64,000 nucleotides of DNA from Ascaphus truei (Eukaryota > Chordata > Amphibia > Anura > Ascaphidae). The DNA is taken from assembly GCA_036426205.1 (NCBI GenBank), contig CM071570.1, positions 48,782,629-48,846,628 on the forward strand. Direction: 5' to 3'. The notes beneath the pieces were generated by a model. It saw only the letters and a list, made by a program, of their open reading frames with translations. It had not been told where the DNA came from and did no database searches. Each line of letters begins with the position of its first letter. The stretch's first letter is position 1. This document shows positions 22,932 through 32,660 of this stretch, piece by piece. The position numbers and the translations under genes were made by a program.

Positions 22932-23381
22932 TCACGGTACTGGAGACACTCGACTCCGTGTCTCCACACCACGGGGAATGGCATCTCTCCATGGCGTACC
23001 AATAGTATGACAGTCTCTTTTTATGACTATCTTACTCGACAGCCTAGCACACTCCTCGTCCGAGGATTCTAACTTGCCATTCGGCCGAGGCATCCCAGTA
23101 GGAGACCGGCGATGGGCTCCTCGGTGATCACCTCTCCGATGGCTGGGTTTCTCTGTCGGGAGCACCGAACCTGACTCTGACTCCGCGGGACCTGCACTCT
23201 CATTCCATAGTGCTCCCGGCTGCTCGTCGATCGGCATCGGGACATTTCCTGCTACTCCCACCGCTTGTACCGGTACAAAAGTGGTCATGGGCCACATGTA
23301 CTGCAGTCCACAGTGGGGGCATCGGGCCTCGCTGCCCACGGCTCCGCCCGGCAGTCTGCACTGCAGGCAAAGACATGCCAC
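22932..23381 (-). CDS. Gypsy-B gag-like N-terminal frame with zinc-ribbon pattern
   Basis: A 149-codon frame starting MACLCLQC. It has two Cys pairs, CLQC near residue 4 and CPHC near residue 21, spaced like a small zinc ribbon. It then becomes acidic and Ser/Pro-rich. It is in the same frame as the 476-codon frame downstream; one TGA and nine codons separate them. The TGA is at the corresponding place in copy 1 as well. Either readthrough joins the two parts or the gene was inactivated before duplication. A perfect duplicate of this frame lies at 25121-25570. Confidence 0.5.
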   Translation of the reverse strand: MACLCLQCRLPGGAVGSEARCPHCGLQYMWPMTTFVPVQAVGVAGNVPMPIDEQPGALWNESAGPAESESGSVLPTEKPSHRRGDHRGAHRRSPTGMPRPNGKLESSDEECARLSSKIVIKRDCHTIGTPWRDAIPRGVETRSRVSPVP

Positions 23382-23675
23382 CCTCTACCCGGATGATCAG
23401 GAAGCCTCCTGGAGCCGAGTAGGGATGAGTAGAGATCAACGGACTCTGGTCCACTTTATCAGCAACTGCAGCCATATTCACCAGCGGAGGCACTCGTTTC
23501 AGGGGTCTGTACTGGTCAATGGCTCTTCGCAACTGAAGGGCAGGGGCGGGTTTGGCAACCCCTCCTCCTTCTTTCTCCATCAATATCCGGTGGAACTGCA
23601 AACCACTCCCCCTGGTTGAAACTAGGGGGATGTCTCGTAGACTTGTAGGCTGACCCAGCACAGGTGCAGAGTGAG

Positions 23676-24353
23676 TCATAGTCCATGAGGGCGCGGCTCC
23701 AGCTTTCGCGCCAAACTCCCCATCGGGGTGGAGTTTTCTCGTTGGCGCCAATCCTGCCCAACAATTAGCAAACTGCAAAGTTGCAAGACTTTCTGCAGCA
23801 TGCCCACGCGGTGTCCCGGGAACGCGGGAACCGCCATTTTGGTAAGTATTGTCCTTTTCCCATTGAAGGTAGCGTCTGGCTGTTTGTTAATTGGGGTATA
23901 ACAAAGTCCATTTAGTTCCTCCCATCGGATAACACTGTCATGCTCATTATTCTCAGGGGTATCATCCCGAGAACAAAAACATGATAAACACGGCGCAGCC
24001 ACGGCTTTCACGCCATTCCACAACAAACACACAAGAGTCTCTCCTGTAGCTTGTTCTTCGTCCACGCACAGTTCATATGCGTGTTCTTCCTCTGACCGCA
24101 ATCCTGGACCTTCTGCTCTGTGCAGATCCTCCATTCCTACGGTTCTCTCTCCCCGCCATCCTGGACCTTCTACTCTGTGCAGATCCTCCATTCTGACGGT
24201 TCTCTCTCCCTGCCATCCTGGACCTTCTGCTCTGTGCAGATCCTCCATTCTGACAGGTCTCTCTTGATCGTTGAACACTGATTTCCTGTACGTGGAGCTC
24301 CGCTCTGCGGGGCAGCTACCACATCCGTACAATAAACATGCCTTGTGCACCAC
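23676..24353 (-). other. Gypsy-B leader frame with three 57-bp repeats
   Basis: A 225-codon open frame lies in the leader. Its middle has three near-identical 19-residue units (MEDLHRAEGPGW, then an ERT-type end), coded by a 57-bp repeat at about 24100-24268. Because the repeat length is a multiple of three, the frame stays open, which need not mean it is translated. It overlaps a different frame (23200-23778) and is in phase with the gag-like frames. Duplicated unchanged at 25865-26542. Confidence 0.35.
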
Positions 24354-24815
24354 CTTGTGTACCTAACGTAGGTCTGACTTGTGTTTGCACTACCTCAGGC
24401 TAGGCTCACTCTTTCTGTGTCTACTGTAACACGTTCCTCCAGTCTGTGCTCCTTGGTAAGTGGTCTGGAATGGAGACTAGAGTACTCTGGCTCTTCCATG
24501 CAGTACTTGGGCGTCGACCTACTTTGGCTAGCCTAATGCGGACCCTTCCAGAATTCCTGTCCTAAGTTACCAGTTTACCCCTTCAGGCGTCCCCCGCTAG
24601 CGCTACCTCAAGGCGACTAGAACAGCAATAGCCCCTGGCTCCAGACTCACTAACCCCTAACGGATCCCAAGGCGTCTTTGCGGCATGCAGCTCCAGCATC
24701 TCCCTGACTACCCCTGGCTCCGTCCCACGCAGCACAAAGTGGCAGCAGACACTCTCTCTGTTTCCTAATGTGTGCCTAGCAAAAGCCTGTCCTGTTAACA
24801 GGTATCTCAGCAGCG

Positions 24816-27004
24816 CGCAGAGGCGCTGGCATCTCCCACTCGATGCCGCTCTGGTCATCCGGAATCTCCTCCTCGCACGCACGTGCTTCGACGCCATCTT
24901 GGGTTGGATCCCCAATCGGGATCTCTTCCTCCACAAGGACATCTGGCAACGCCCGTCTGCTGCGCGATCCAGTCTGGCTCTGGACTCGCTCTTCCTTCTC
25001 CTCCACCCCCTGGGTCTGCGACAGGCACTGTGTCATCTTAGTACCTCGCAGGATCGGGGTGGATCGACCTCCTTCCGATCCACTAGTCACCACGGCAGTG
25101 GGACTCCGGTGATCGGGTGGTCACGGTACTGGAGACACTCGACTCCGTGTCTCCACACCACGGGGAATGGCATCTCTCCATGGCGTACCAATAGTATGAC
25201 AGTCTCTTTTTATGACTATCTTACTCGACAGCCTAGCACACTCCTCGTCCGAGGATTCTAACTTGCCATTCGGCCGAGGCATCCCAGTAGGAGACCGGCG
25301 ATGGGCTCCTCGGTGATCACCTCTCCGATGGCTGGGTTTCTCTGTCGGGAGCACCGAACCTGACTCTGACTCCGCGGGACCTGCACTCTCATTCCATAGT
25401 GCTCCCGGCTGCTCGTCGATCGGCATCGGGACATTTCCTGCTACTCCCACCGCTTGTACCGGTACAAAAGTGGTCATGGGCCACATGTACTGCAGTCCAC
25501 AGTGGGGGCATCGGGCCTCGCTGCCCACGGCTCCGCCCGGCAGTCTGCACTGCAGGCAAAGACATGCCACCCTCTACCCGGATGATCAGGAAGCCTCCTG
25601 GAGCCGAGTAGGGATGAGTAGAGATCAACGGACTCTGGTCCACTTTATCAGCAACTGCAGCCATATTCACCAGCGGAGGCACTCGTTTCAGGGGTCTGTA
25701 CTGGTCAATGGCTCTTCGCAACTGAAGGGCAGGGGCGGGTTTGGCAACCCCTCCTCCTTCTTTCTCCATCAATATCCGGTGGAACTGCAAACCACTCCCC
25801 CTGGTTGAAACTAGGGGGATGTCTCGTAGACTTGTAGGCTGACCCAGCACAGGTGCAGAGTGAGTCATAGTCCATGAGGGCGCGGCTCCAGCTTTCGCGC
25901 CAAACTCCCCATCGGGGTGGAGTTTTCTCGTTGGCGCCAATCCTGCCCAACAATTAGCAAACTGCAAAGTTGCAAGACTTTCTGCAGCATGCCCACGCGG
26001 TGTCCCGGGAACGCGGGAACCGCCATTTTGGTAAGTATTGTCCTTTTCCCATTGAAGGTAGCGTCTGGCTGTTTGTTAATTGGGGTATAACAAAGTCCAT
26101 TTAGTTCCTCCCATCGGATAACACTGTCATGCTCATTATTCTCAGGGGTATCATCCCGAGAACAAAAACATGATAAACACGGCGCAGCCACGGCTTTCAC
26201 GCCATTCCACAACAAACACACAAGAGTCTCTCCTGTAGCTTGTTCTTCGTCCACGCACAGTTCATATGCGTGTTCTTCCTCTGACCGCAATCCTGGACCT
26301 TCTGCTCTGTGCAGATCCTCCATTCCTACGGTTCTCTCTCCCCGCCATCCTGGACCTTCTACTCTGTGCAGATCCTCCATTCTGACGGTTCTCTCTCCCT
26401 GCCATCCTGGACCTTCTGCTCTGTGCAGATCCTCCATTCTGACAGGTCTCTCTTGATCGTTGAACACTGATTTCCTGTACGTGGAGCTCCGCTCTGCGGG
26501 GCAGCTACCACATCCGTACAATAAACATGCCTTGTGCACCACCTTGTGTACCTAACGTAGGTCTGACTTGTGTTTGCACTACCTCAGGCTAGGCTCACTC
26601 TTTCTGTGTCTACTGTAACACGTTCCTCCAGTCTGTGCTCCTTGGTAAGTGGTCTGGAATGGAGACTAGAGTACTCTGGCTCTTCCATGCAGTACTTGGG
26701 CGTCGACCTACTTTGGCTAGCCTAATGCGGACCCTTCCAGAATTCCTGTCCTAAGTTACCAGTTTACCCCTTCAGGCGTCCCCCGCTAGCGCTACCTCAA
26801 GGCGACTAGAACAGCAATAGCCCCTGGCTCCAGACTCACTAACCCCTAACGGATCCCAAGGCGTCTTTGCGGCATGCAGCTCCAGCATCTCCCTGACTAC
26901 CCCTGGCTCCGTCCCACGCAGCACAAAGTGGCAGCAGACACTCTCTCTGTTTCCTAATGTGTGCCTAGCAAAAGCCTGTCCTGTTAACAGGTATCTCAGC
27001 AGCG
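24816..27004 (-). repeat. 2189-bp tandem duplication, right unit
   Basis: Exact second unit. Its gag-like frame (24776-25093) is a truncated fusion, because it runs from the gag start region into leader sequence at the junction. The unit carries a second copy of the zinc-ribbon frame. Confidence 0.85.
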
Positions 27005-27010
27005 CCTCCA
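26993..27010 (-). promoter_or_regulatory. Primer-binding site of Gypsy-B, tRNA-Thr-like
   Basis: The minus strand reads TGGAGGCGCTGCTGAGAT two bases inside the 5' LTR. Its complement ATCTCAGCAGCGCCTCCA differs at about two positions from the 3' end of a vertebrate tRNA-Thr(AGT) as I remember it. The border of the 2189-bp duplication falls within this site. Confidence 0.7.
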
Positions 27011-27012
27011 AT

Positions 27013-27337
27013 TGTAACGGCTGGACCCCCCTTGTCTGACCCACCCAATCTCACATTGGCCCGTGTGGTCTAACCGGTCCCCATTACAAGGTCATGTGTG
27101 GTGGTGCACCTGCAAGTAACAGGACTCCTGAGTCTCCCGCTTGGTGTTATAGGGGGCAGGCGCATCTCTGATGTCACTATCCAGGGACTCAGAGCATACA
27201 GCCACTCCCTTCCTTACACAAGGCACCACACCAGGGTGTGAGGGAAAACCTCCATAACTACTGTTGGCAGGCCTGTACTTACCAGGACTTACTGCCAACA
27301 GGGAAGATGTATGCAGTCATTATTATGCATGGCTATA
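27013..27337 (-). repeat. Gypsy-B 5' LTR with a 0.5-kb internal deletion
   Basis: Matches the left LTR at both ends, but at 27151 it jumps from TTGGTGTTATA to GGGGGCAGG, losing about 530 bp. TTATA lies at both original borders, so the deletion probably used short homology. Confidence 0.75.
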
Positions 27338-27569
27338 TAAGGATGAAAGCTCATCAGCTTTATCGCCGGAAAAAGCAGCATGCATTCTTCAATTGATTTG
27401 GAGAATGCAATGACAAAGGAGGATGCATGAACATTTGAAGCAATGTGTTATTGTACTTCAGTCAAAAGTTAGAAATTTTCAGTAACAAAGACACTACAGG
27501 AATATGAAGAAAGCTGCTTGTGTGATAAATTCCGGATACAGATCCTGTGTCATAACCAAGCAAGGCATG
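27338..27569. other. Unassigned sequence after Gypsy-B
   Basis: It starts with the rest of the hammerhead element's target duplication (GATGAA, 27341-27346) and so is the old host DNA. Nothing else is recognised. Confidence 0.5.
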
Positions 27570-28119
27570 CATTCCTATAGGCGCATTCCCAAGTTACAGC
27601 TGAAATTACAGTACAAATCCACCCCTTCGAGAGAGACGAAATCAGCATTTGTGTTTAGTTTCCAAGGCCTGTGCTGAATCTCAAACAAGAAGGGTTGGAG
27701 GGCCATATACCTCCTTGTCAGTCTAGCATTGGAGTCCACTTTAGTGGAGCATGATCCGTCACCAGGTAAAGCCTCAAGGCACCAATTGCCCACTTTACTG
27801 CAAGGTATTCCTTCTCAATCATGGAGTAGTTCTTTTCCCTCTGGAACAATTTCCTACTCAGGAAAAGAATCAGGTGTTCTACCCCCTCAAACTGTGACTG
27901 CCCCCAGTCCTATCTCTGATGCATTAGTCTGTAAGAGAAAAGGCTGATTAAAATCTGGGCTTCTAAGGATGGGCTCCTCTGATAGACACCTTTTTACTTC
28001 CTCAAAGGCTCTCTGGAATTCTCCAGACCATACGACTTGTGTAGGGGCACCTTTTATTGTGAGGTCTGTTAGTGGTGCTGTAATTTCAGAATAATTAGGG
28101 ATGAACCATCGATAGTATC
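27570..28119 (-). pseudogene. Older Gmr1-like element: RT end and RNase H (part 1)
   Basis: Minus-strand frames contain YYRWFIPNYSEITAPLTDLT (RT connection region) and an RNase H C-terminus ending HRPWKLNTNADF. The central part of RNase H is deleted. The sequence is interrupted at 28119 by the younger element at the GYY codons of the RT and continues beyond it at 33917. Confidence 0.8.
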
Positions 28120-28579
28120 TGTTGCAGGGTACATGCAACAACACACGTGGGTTCTCTTCATAAGGCTTCTTTATTGAGCCATAAAAATATACAGCACACA
28201 AAAACAAAATAGCTTCTCTTCAGCATACAAAAACAAAATAGCTTCTCCTCAGCAGACAAAAACAAAATAGCTTCTCTTCAGCATAGACAACAAGACAGCT
28301 TCTCTTCAGCATGTAGGACACAGACAGTTCATCACACATGTACTTTGAAAAACAGACCTTATAGCAGTAATCTCTTCAGTATTTCAGTCCTGTCTCCTGA
28401 CCAGCTAGCTTGCATGTGTGTACAGCCTGGGGGTTTTAAAACACCTTGATCATGCAACTGGGGTCAGACGAATTAAGCAGCCCTTCTCAAGTAAAACTAA
28501 ACCTCGTCACTGCTGCACTTTAAGCCTAAACATAGGTTTGCTAGGTATATGGCTTGTGACGTTCATTCACCCTGTCACA
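28120..28579 (-). repeat. Gmr1-like element 3' LTR
   Basis: 460-bp LTR, plus-strand ends TGTTGCAGGG and CTGTCACA. It contains short CAAAATAGCTTCTC-type repeats around 28200-28280, more copies of which are present than in the other LTR. Confidence 0.88.
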
Positions 28580-28594
28580 TTCCTCCCCTGTTTG
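28580..28594 (-). promoter_or_regulatory. Polypurine tract of the Gmr1-like element
   Basis: The minus strand reads AACAGGGGAGGAA directly before the LTR start TGTGACAGG. Confidence 0.8.
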
Positions 28595-28599
28595 TGTGT

Positions 28600-29284
28600 G
28601 GCTGGGGCCACGCACGGCTGAAGCCCGACCATCGACCCCTTCTCTAGAAAAGAAGTCAGCATTTGCATTTTCTTTTCCAGGCCTGTGCGGAATCTCAAAT
28701 GAGAAGGGTTGGAGGGCCATATACCACCTGGTCAATCTAGCATTGGAGTCCTTCATAGTATTTAACCACTTCAATGGAGCATGGTCCGTCACCAGAGTAA
28801 AATGGACTTGTGCCAGGTAATGCCTCAAAGCCTCGATTGCCCACTTTACTGCGAGGCACTCCTTCTCAATCACTGAGTAGTTTTTCTCCCTCGGGAACAA
28901 TTTCCTACTCAGAAAAAGGATCGGATGTTCCACTCCCTCAAACTGTTGTGATAACACTGCCCGTAGCCCTATCTCTGATGCATCGGTTTGCACTACAAAA
29001 GGCCTGTTGAAGTCTGGGCTTCTAAGGATGGGACCCTCTGATAGACACCTTTTTATGTCCTCAAAGGCTCTCTGACACTCCCTTGACCATACCACTTGTG
29101 TAGGGGTACACTTTTTTGTGAGGTCCGTTAAGGGGACTGCAACTTCAGAGTAGTTGGGGATGAACCGCCGATAGTACCCTGCTAAACCCAGCAGAGAGCA
29201 TACCTGCGTTTTTGTTTGGGGGGTCGGAACTTCTTTCAGGGCAACTACCTTGTCAGCTAGTGGCCTTACTTTTCCACCTCCCAC
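28600..29284 (-). pseudogene. Gmr1-like RT connection and RNase H
   Basis: A 247-codon open frame. It starts in the RT connection (YYRRFIPNYSEVAVPLTDLT), then RNase H: QTDASEIGLRAVLSQ carries the first catalytic Asp, EKECLAVKWAIEALRHYL the Glu, and VTDHAPLKWL the next Asp. It ends with the HRPGKENANADFFSRE signature. This is the best preserved enzymatic part of the element; the C-terminus continues into the LTR-proximal region. Confidence 0.85.
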
Positions 29285-29312
29285 TGCATACCCTAAATAT
29301 TTTGTTTCCGCC

Positions 29313-30529
29313 TTACCTAAGGCACATTTCTGTGAGCCCTGCCTCTCTTAGAGATTTGAGGACCGCTTTCAGCCTATTTAGATGGGCCCGCCAGTGTTTA
29401 CTATAAATGACAATGTCGTCTAGGTAGGCTGCGGCATAAGCCCTATGGGGTCTCAGCCCTTTATCCATGAGTCTCTGAAATGTGGCTGGGGCTCCATGCA
29501 GTCCAAATGGCATTGTCACAAACTGGTACACTGGCGACACACTTTATTCGAGCTCGGCTAGTCCCACGAATTCGGGTATACCCGGGTGTATTGAGGTTTG
29601 TGACTGTTTTCTGCCCGAGTGCATTGCGTTATTTTCCAGGCAGGGATTGAAGCATTTTATTCCCTCTGGCTGCAATACTGCACAGTATATATATATATAC
29701 TGCATTACAATTCATGAATTTATGCCATCTGGTAGACACGCGAAGCATTGCAGCCTATTAAATCCTAATCATTATCATTTAACAGATCAGCCGCCCGTCA
29801 GCCAGGCATGAACCCAGGCTGGGAAGGCAAACGCAACGGGGCTTGTCAGAGGTGAGGAGCGGCGCATTCCAGGTATCTGCCAGGTACATACTGGGTATTT
29901 GCTCGAATAAAGTGTGTCGGTGCAGTATAAACCCATGGGAGTGGCAAAGGCTGTTTTGCACTTGGACTTTTCCTTTAAAGGTATGTGCCAGTATCCTTTT
30001 TTTAAGTCCAGTGTGGATATATATTCCGCATTAACAAGGGCGTCAATTAACTCGTCCACCCTTGGCATCGATATGCGTCAAACTTGCATACCGCATTGAC
30101 CTTTCTGAGGTCCACACAAAATCTTACCTTCCCATCTGGTTTATGGACCATAACGAGTGGACTACACCACTCACTGCATGATTCCTCAATCACTCCTAAG
30201 TGTAACATTTATTGTACCTCCTTCTCTACCAGGGCCCAACAACTTTCAGGCAACCTATAAGGATGGGAACGTACTTTTACCCCAGATGCTGTCTCGATCA
30301 CATGTGAAATTAAATTAGTTTGCCCTGGCAAATCAGAAAAAACATTATAGAATTGTGTAATTATTTCTAACAAGTCCCCTTTTTGTTCAGAGGACAACTG
30401 TCTACCCATTGGGATTTTGTCGTCACCCACGATGTTCTCCCGTGGGGGCTGAGGACCCAAGTCCGTTTCCTCCTCCACAGGGTTGATGAACAGAGACCGC
30501 TGAATCTTCCAGGGTTTCAGCAAGTTCAC
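29313..30529 (-). pseudogene. Gmr1-like reverse transcriptase, interrupted
   Basis: Three frames together give a Ty3/gypsy RT: an N-terminal segment with FSDLPGQTNLISH (30209-30529), then STLDLKKGYWHIPL with the first catalytic Asp (29928-30068), then QFVTMPFGLHGAPATFQRLM and AYLDDIVIYS (near 29410-29432), which has the YxDD pair. A 397-bp inverted-repeat element (29529-29925) splits the gene in front of MPFG. The catalytic residues survive but the frames do not. Confidence 0.85.
29529..29925. mobile_element. TA-flanked inverted-repeat element (Tc1/mariner-type)
   Basis: Terminal inverted repeats of about 20 bp contain CGACACACTTTATTCGAGC. The dinucleotide TA at 29527-29528 and 29926-29927 is duplicated; removing the insert restores RT codons seen in the older relative near 34270. 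TA duplication points to the Tc1/mariner class. The 397 bp encode no transposase, so it is a non-autonomous element. A short TA run lies at 29688-29700. Confidence 0.75.
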
Positions 30530-30574
30530 ATGGTAAATTTGTTTACCCTTCCTGGACCCTGGTTGAGCGATCTC

Positions 30575-31650
30575 TTAATCCACATCACCTGTGCGGCGGA
30601 GTACTTCGAATGGGCCCTGCCATTTGGCTAGGAGTTTGCTCTCACAACTGGGTAACAACAACATCACTTGATCTCCTGGGTGAAACCCTCTCACACGGGC
30701 ATTTTGATTGTAATGTCTCTCCGGACTGTCCTTGGCTGATCTAAGATTCTCCCTAGCAAAATGCTCGACCACATCTAGGCGCTTCCTAAGGTCCAATACA
30801 TATTGCAGGGTATTCTTAGAAGGGGACCGCTGTTCCTCCCAGGACTCCTTTAGGAGGTCTAGGATACCCCGGGGTTGGTGGCCATAGAGCAGTTCAAATG
30901 GAGAGAATCCCGTTGAGGCCTGGGGAACTTCCCGCACTGCAAACAGCAGAAAAGGGAGAAGTTCATCGCAGGCTCTCTTCTCTGAATCTACAAATTTCCT
31001 CGGCATCCCTTTTAGAGTTCGGTTAAATCTTTCCACCAATCCGTCAGTCTGTGGATTGTAGACCGATGTCTGAACAGACTTGACCTCTAGTAATTTTAAG
31101 ACATCCTGCATCAGTTTAGCCATAAAATTTGTACCTTGGTCTGTCAACATAACCTGGGGAAGTCCAACCGGTGAGAACAGCTCCAACAACTTGTTGGCTA
31201 CTTGCTTCGCCGTTGCTGTTCTCAGGGGGAACACCTCAGGATATCTTGATGCATAGTCAACTATTACAAGAATAAACCTGTGTCCTTTCGCAGAAGTTTC
31301 TAGAGGTCCTACCATGTCTACCCCAATCCTCTCAAAAGGAACTGACACTAAGGGTAGAGGAACCAAAGGGGCTGGTTTTTGTCCCTTCGGACTAGTTAGC
31401 TAGCACTCCGGACATGCCGCACATAACTTAGCAATATCACTATGCATCCCTGGCCAATAGAATCGGGATGAAATACGGTCCAATTTTTTTATCCCTGCCA
31501 AGGTGACCACCCCAAGGGACAGTATGGGCTAGAGTGAACACAGATTTAACAAACGCCTTGGGAACCAATATCTGTCTGGTGACCTCCCCTGTTTGTGTCT
31601 ATGCCTATTCACCCTATACAGGATATCATTTGATAATTCAAAATGGGGGA
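30575..31650 (-). pseudogene. Gmr1-like integrase
   Basis: A 263-codon frame (30575-31366) holds the integrase core with GVDMVGP, LTDQGTNF and LVERFNR, which provide the three DDE residues, all intact. A C-terminal segment (PGDQVMLLLPSCESKLLAKW) resembles the GPY/F-type DNA-binding tail. Upstream, near 31400-31520, the HHCC finger is visible (HTVPWGGHLG, then CAACPEC) but contains a stop. It lies between protease and RT. Confidence 0.88.
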
Positions 31651-32652
31651 ATACTATCACCCCCTGTGCATTCAATATCTGCTCATCAATTTTTACCACC
31701 TTATCATACTGTCTAGCAAGGACTGGGTCTTCTCTTTGCCTCTGGTGAAAATCAGGGAGATATAGGTCTGGTAAATCTCCAGGGCCCATATCCCCCTCCC
31801 TCTGGCCATCCCCAGCCATCACTCTTGACTTCTGGCTAATAGAATGGTCACCTTTAGACCCAGATTTCTGCAACCAGTCCTGTTTGTCAGAGCGTCTTTG
31901 CTTCCGAGTCTTTGGAACCCGGTGTCTACTGGGAAAAAGGTCTGCCGAGAAGGGGAACAGTTTGCCAGTGTTCTCCTGAGCCATAGAATAGGGCTCCTCG
32001 TGAGATACTGGAGCCATTAGTTCCGAAAACAAAGGCCTTTCCCGGCCGAGAAAAACAGGGGCGGGGAGCCAAGGAGCGACTCCTACTTCGAGGTAGGCCT
32101 CCTGACCTGTAGCCGGATTTTGGCCATCGGATACCGTTTTACATCGTCGTGTATACATTGTATACTCCATGGAGAGTCAAAAGAACACACGTTAGGCGGT
32201 AACAGTTCCTGGAAGACCAGAGATTTCCCAGAGCCCGAATCTACAAGGGCCTGGACGGTTTTTCCCCCAACCTGGGCTGGAAGTAGCCAGGGCTTATAAT
32301 TTTCTCCAGTGAAAGCCGAGGCGACGGTCCTGCTGAAGGAACAATCCATCTGTGGACGGTCCACATGCCGGTGGCCTTGTTCTCCGCAGGCGGAACATAG
32401 TGAGGGTTCCCTCACAGGAGGGGGCCGTGGATAGCGCTCCGCTGGACCGGATACTGGAGACCAGGCATCTGGTTGGTCCTGTGGGCAACGTCCTTGGTAG
32501 TTCCTCTCATTTGGCGACAAGCCGACATCAGGAACGGGATGAGGGTCTCGGCGGTGCCCGGCGTTTTGACTTCTTCCTTGTTGGAAGGACTGCTCCTTTC
32601 GTGGCACTTGGTGGTTGCACATGGAGGGGCCATAGTTTCCCTGTTGTTCCAA
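31529..32652 (-). pseudogene. Gmr1-like nucleocapsid and protease region
   Basis: The first frame (32083-32652) carries a zinc knuckle (CSACGEQGH, then a Cys eight residues on) and an aspartic-protease active-site motif (ALVDSGSGKSLV, family pattern D-S/T-G). The next frame (31529-32170) holds the end of protease, a charged spacer and the stretch before integrase (FELSNDILYRV). The frames overlap around 32083-32170, so one frameshift lies there. Confidence 0.78.
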
Positions 32653-32660
32653 TCTCCCTC

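Larger units (their letters stand above)
22627..24815 (-). repeat. 2189-bp tandem duplication, left unit
   Basis: Every open frame in this unit recurs unchanged 2189 bp to the right (for example 23200-23778 and 25389-25967; 23676-24353 and 25865-26542). The left border is in the gag-like gene (GCAGAGGCGC) and the right border falls inside the primer-binding site. Only one base of microhomology is present at the junction 24815/24816. Confidence 0.85.
20428..27337 (-). mobile_element. Gypsy-B: LTR element with one gag-like gene and no pol
   Basis: The left LTR (20428-21281) and a shortened right LTR (27013-27337) share ends TGTAACGG and GGCTACA. A purine tract sits inside the left LTR and a tRNA-Thr-like primer site inside the right LTR, so the element runs on the minus strand. 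Inside are a long leader, a gag-like frame and a 2189-bp tandem duplication. Only about 190 bp separate the end of the coding frame from the 3' LTR, leaving no room for pol. It must use enzymes from another element if it ever moved. Target duplication is probably GAAG/TAAG with one mismatch. Confidence 0.75.

Noticed and set aside
26772..27044. tRNA-like text next to the Gypsy-B LTR
   Set aside because: It is a primer-binding site plus a chance palindrome (CCTGTTAACAGG); no cloverleaf can be drawn.
30383..30631. Plus-strand frames across the Gmr1-like element
   Set aside because: Antisense shadows of integrase and RT, whose minus-strand motifs are unmistakable.
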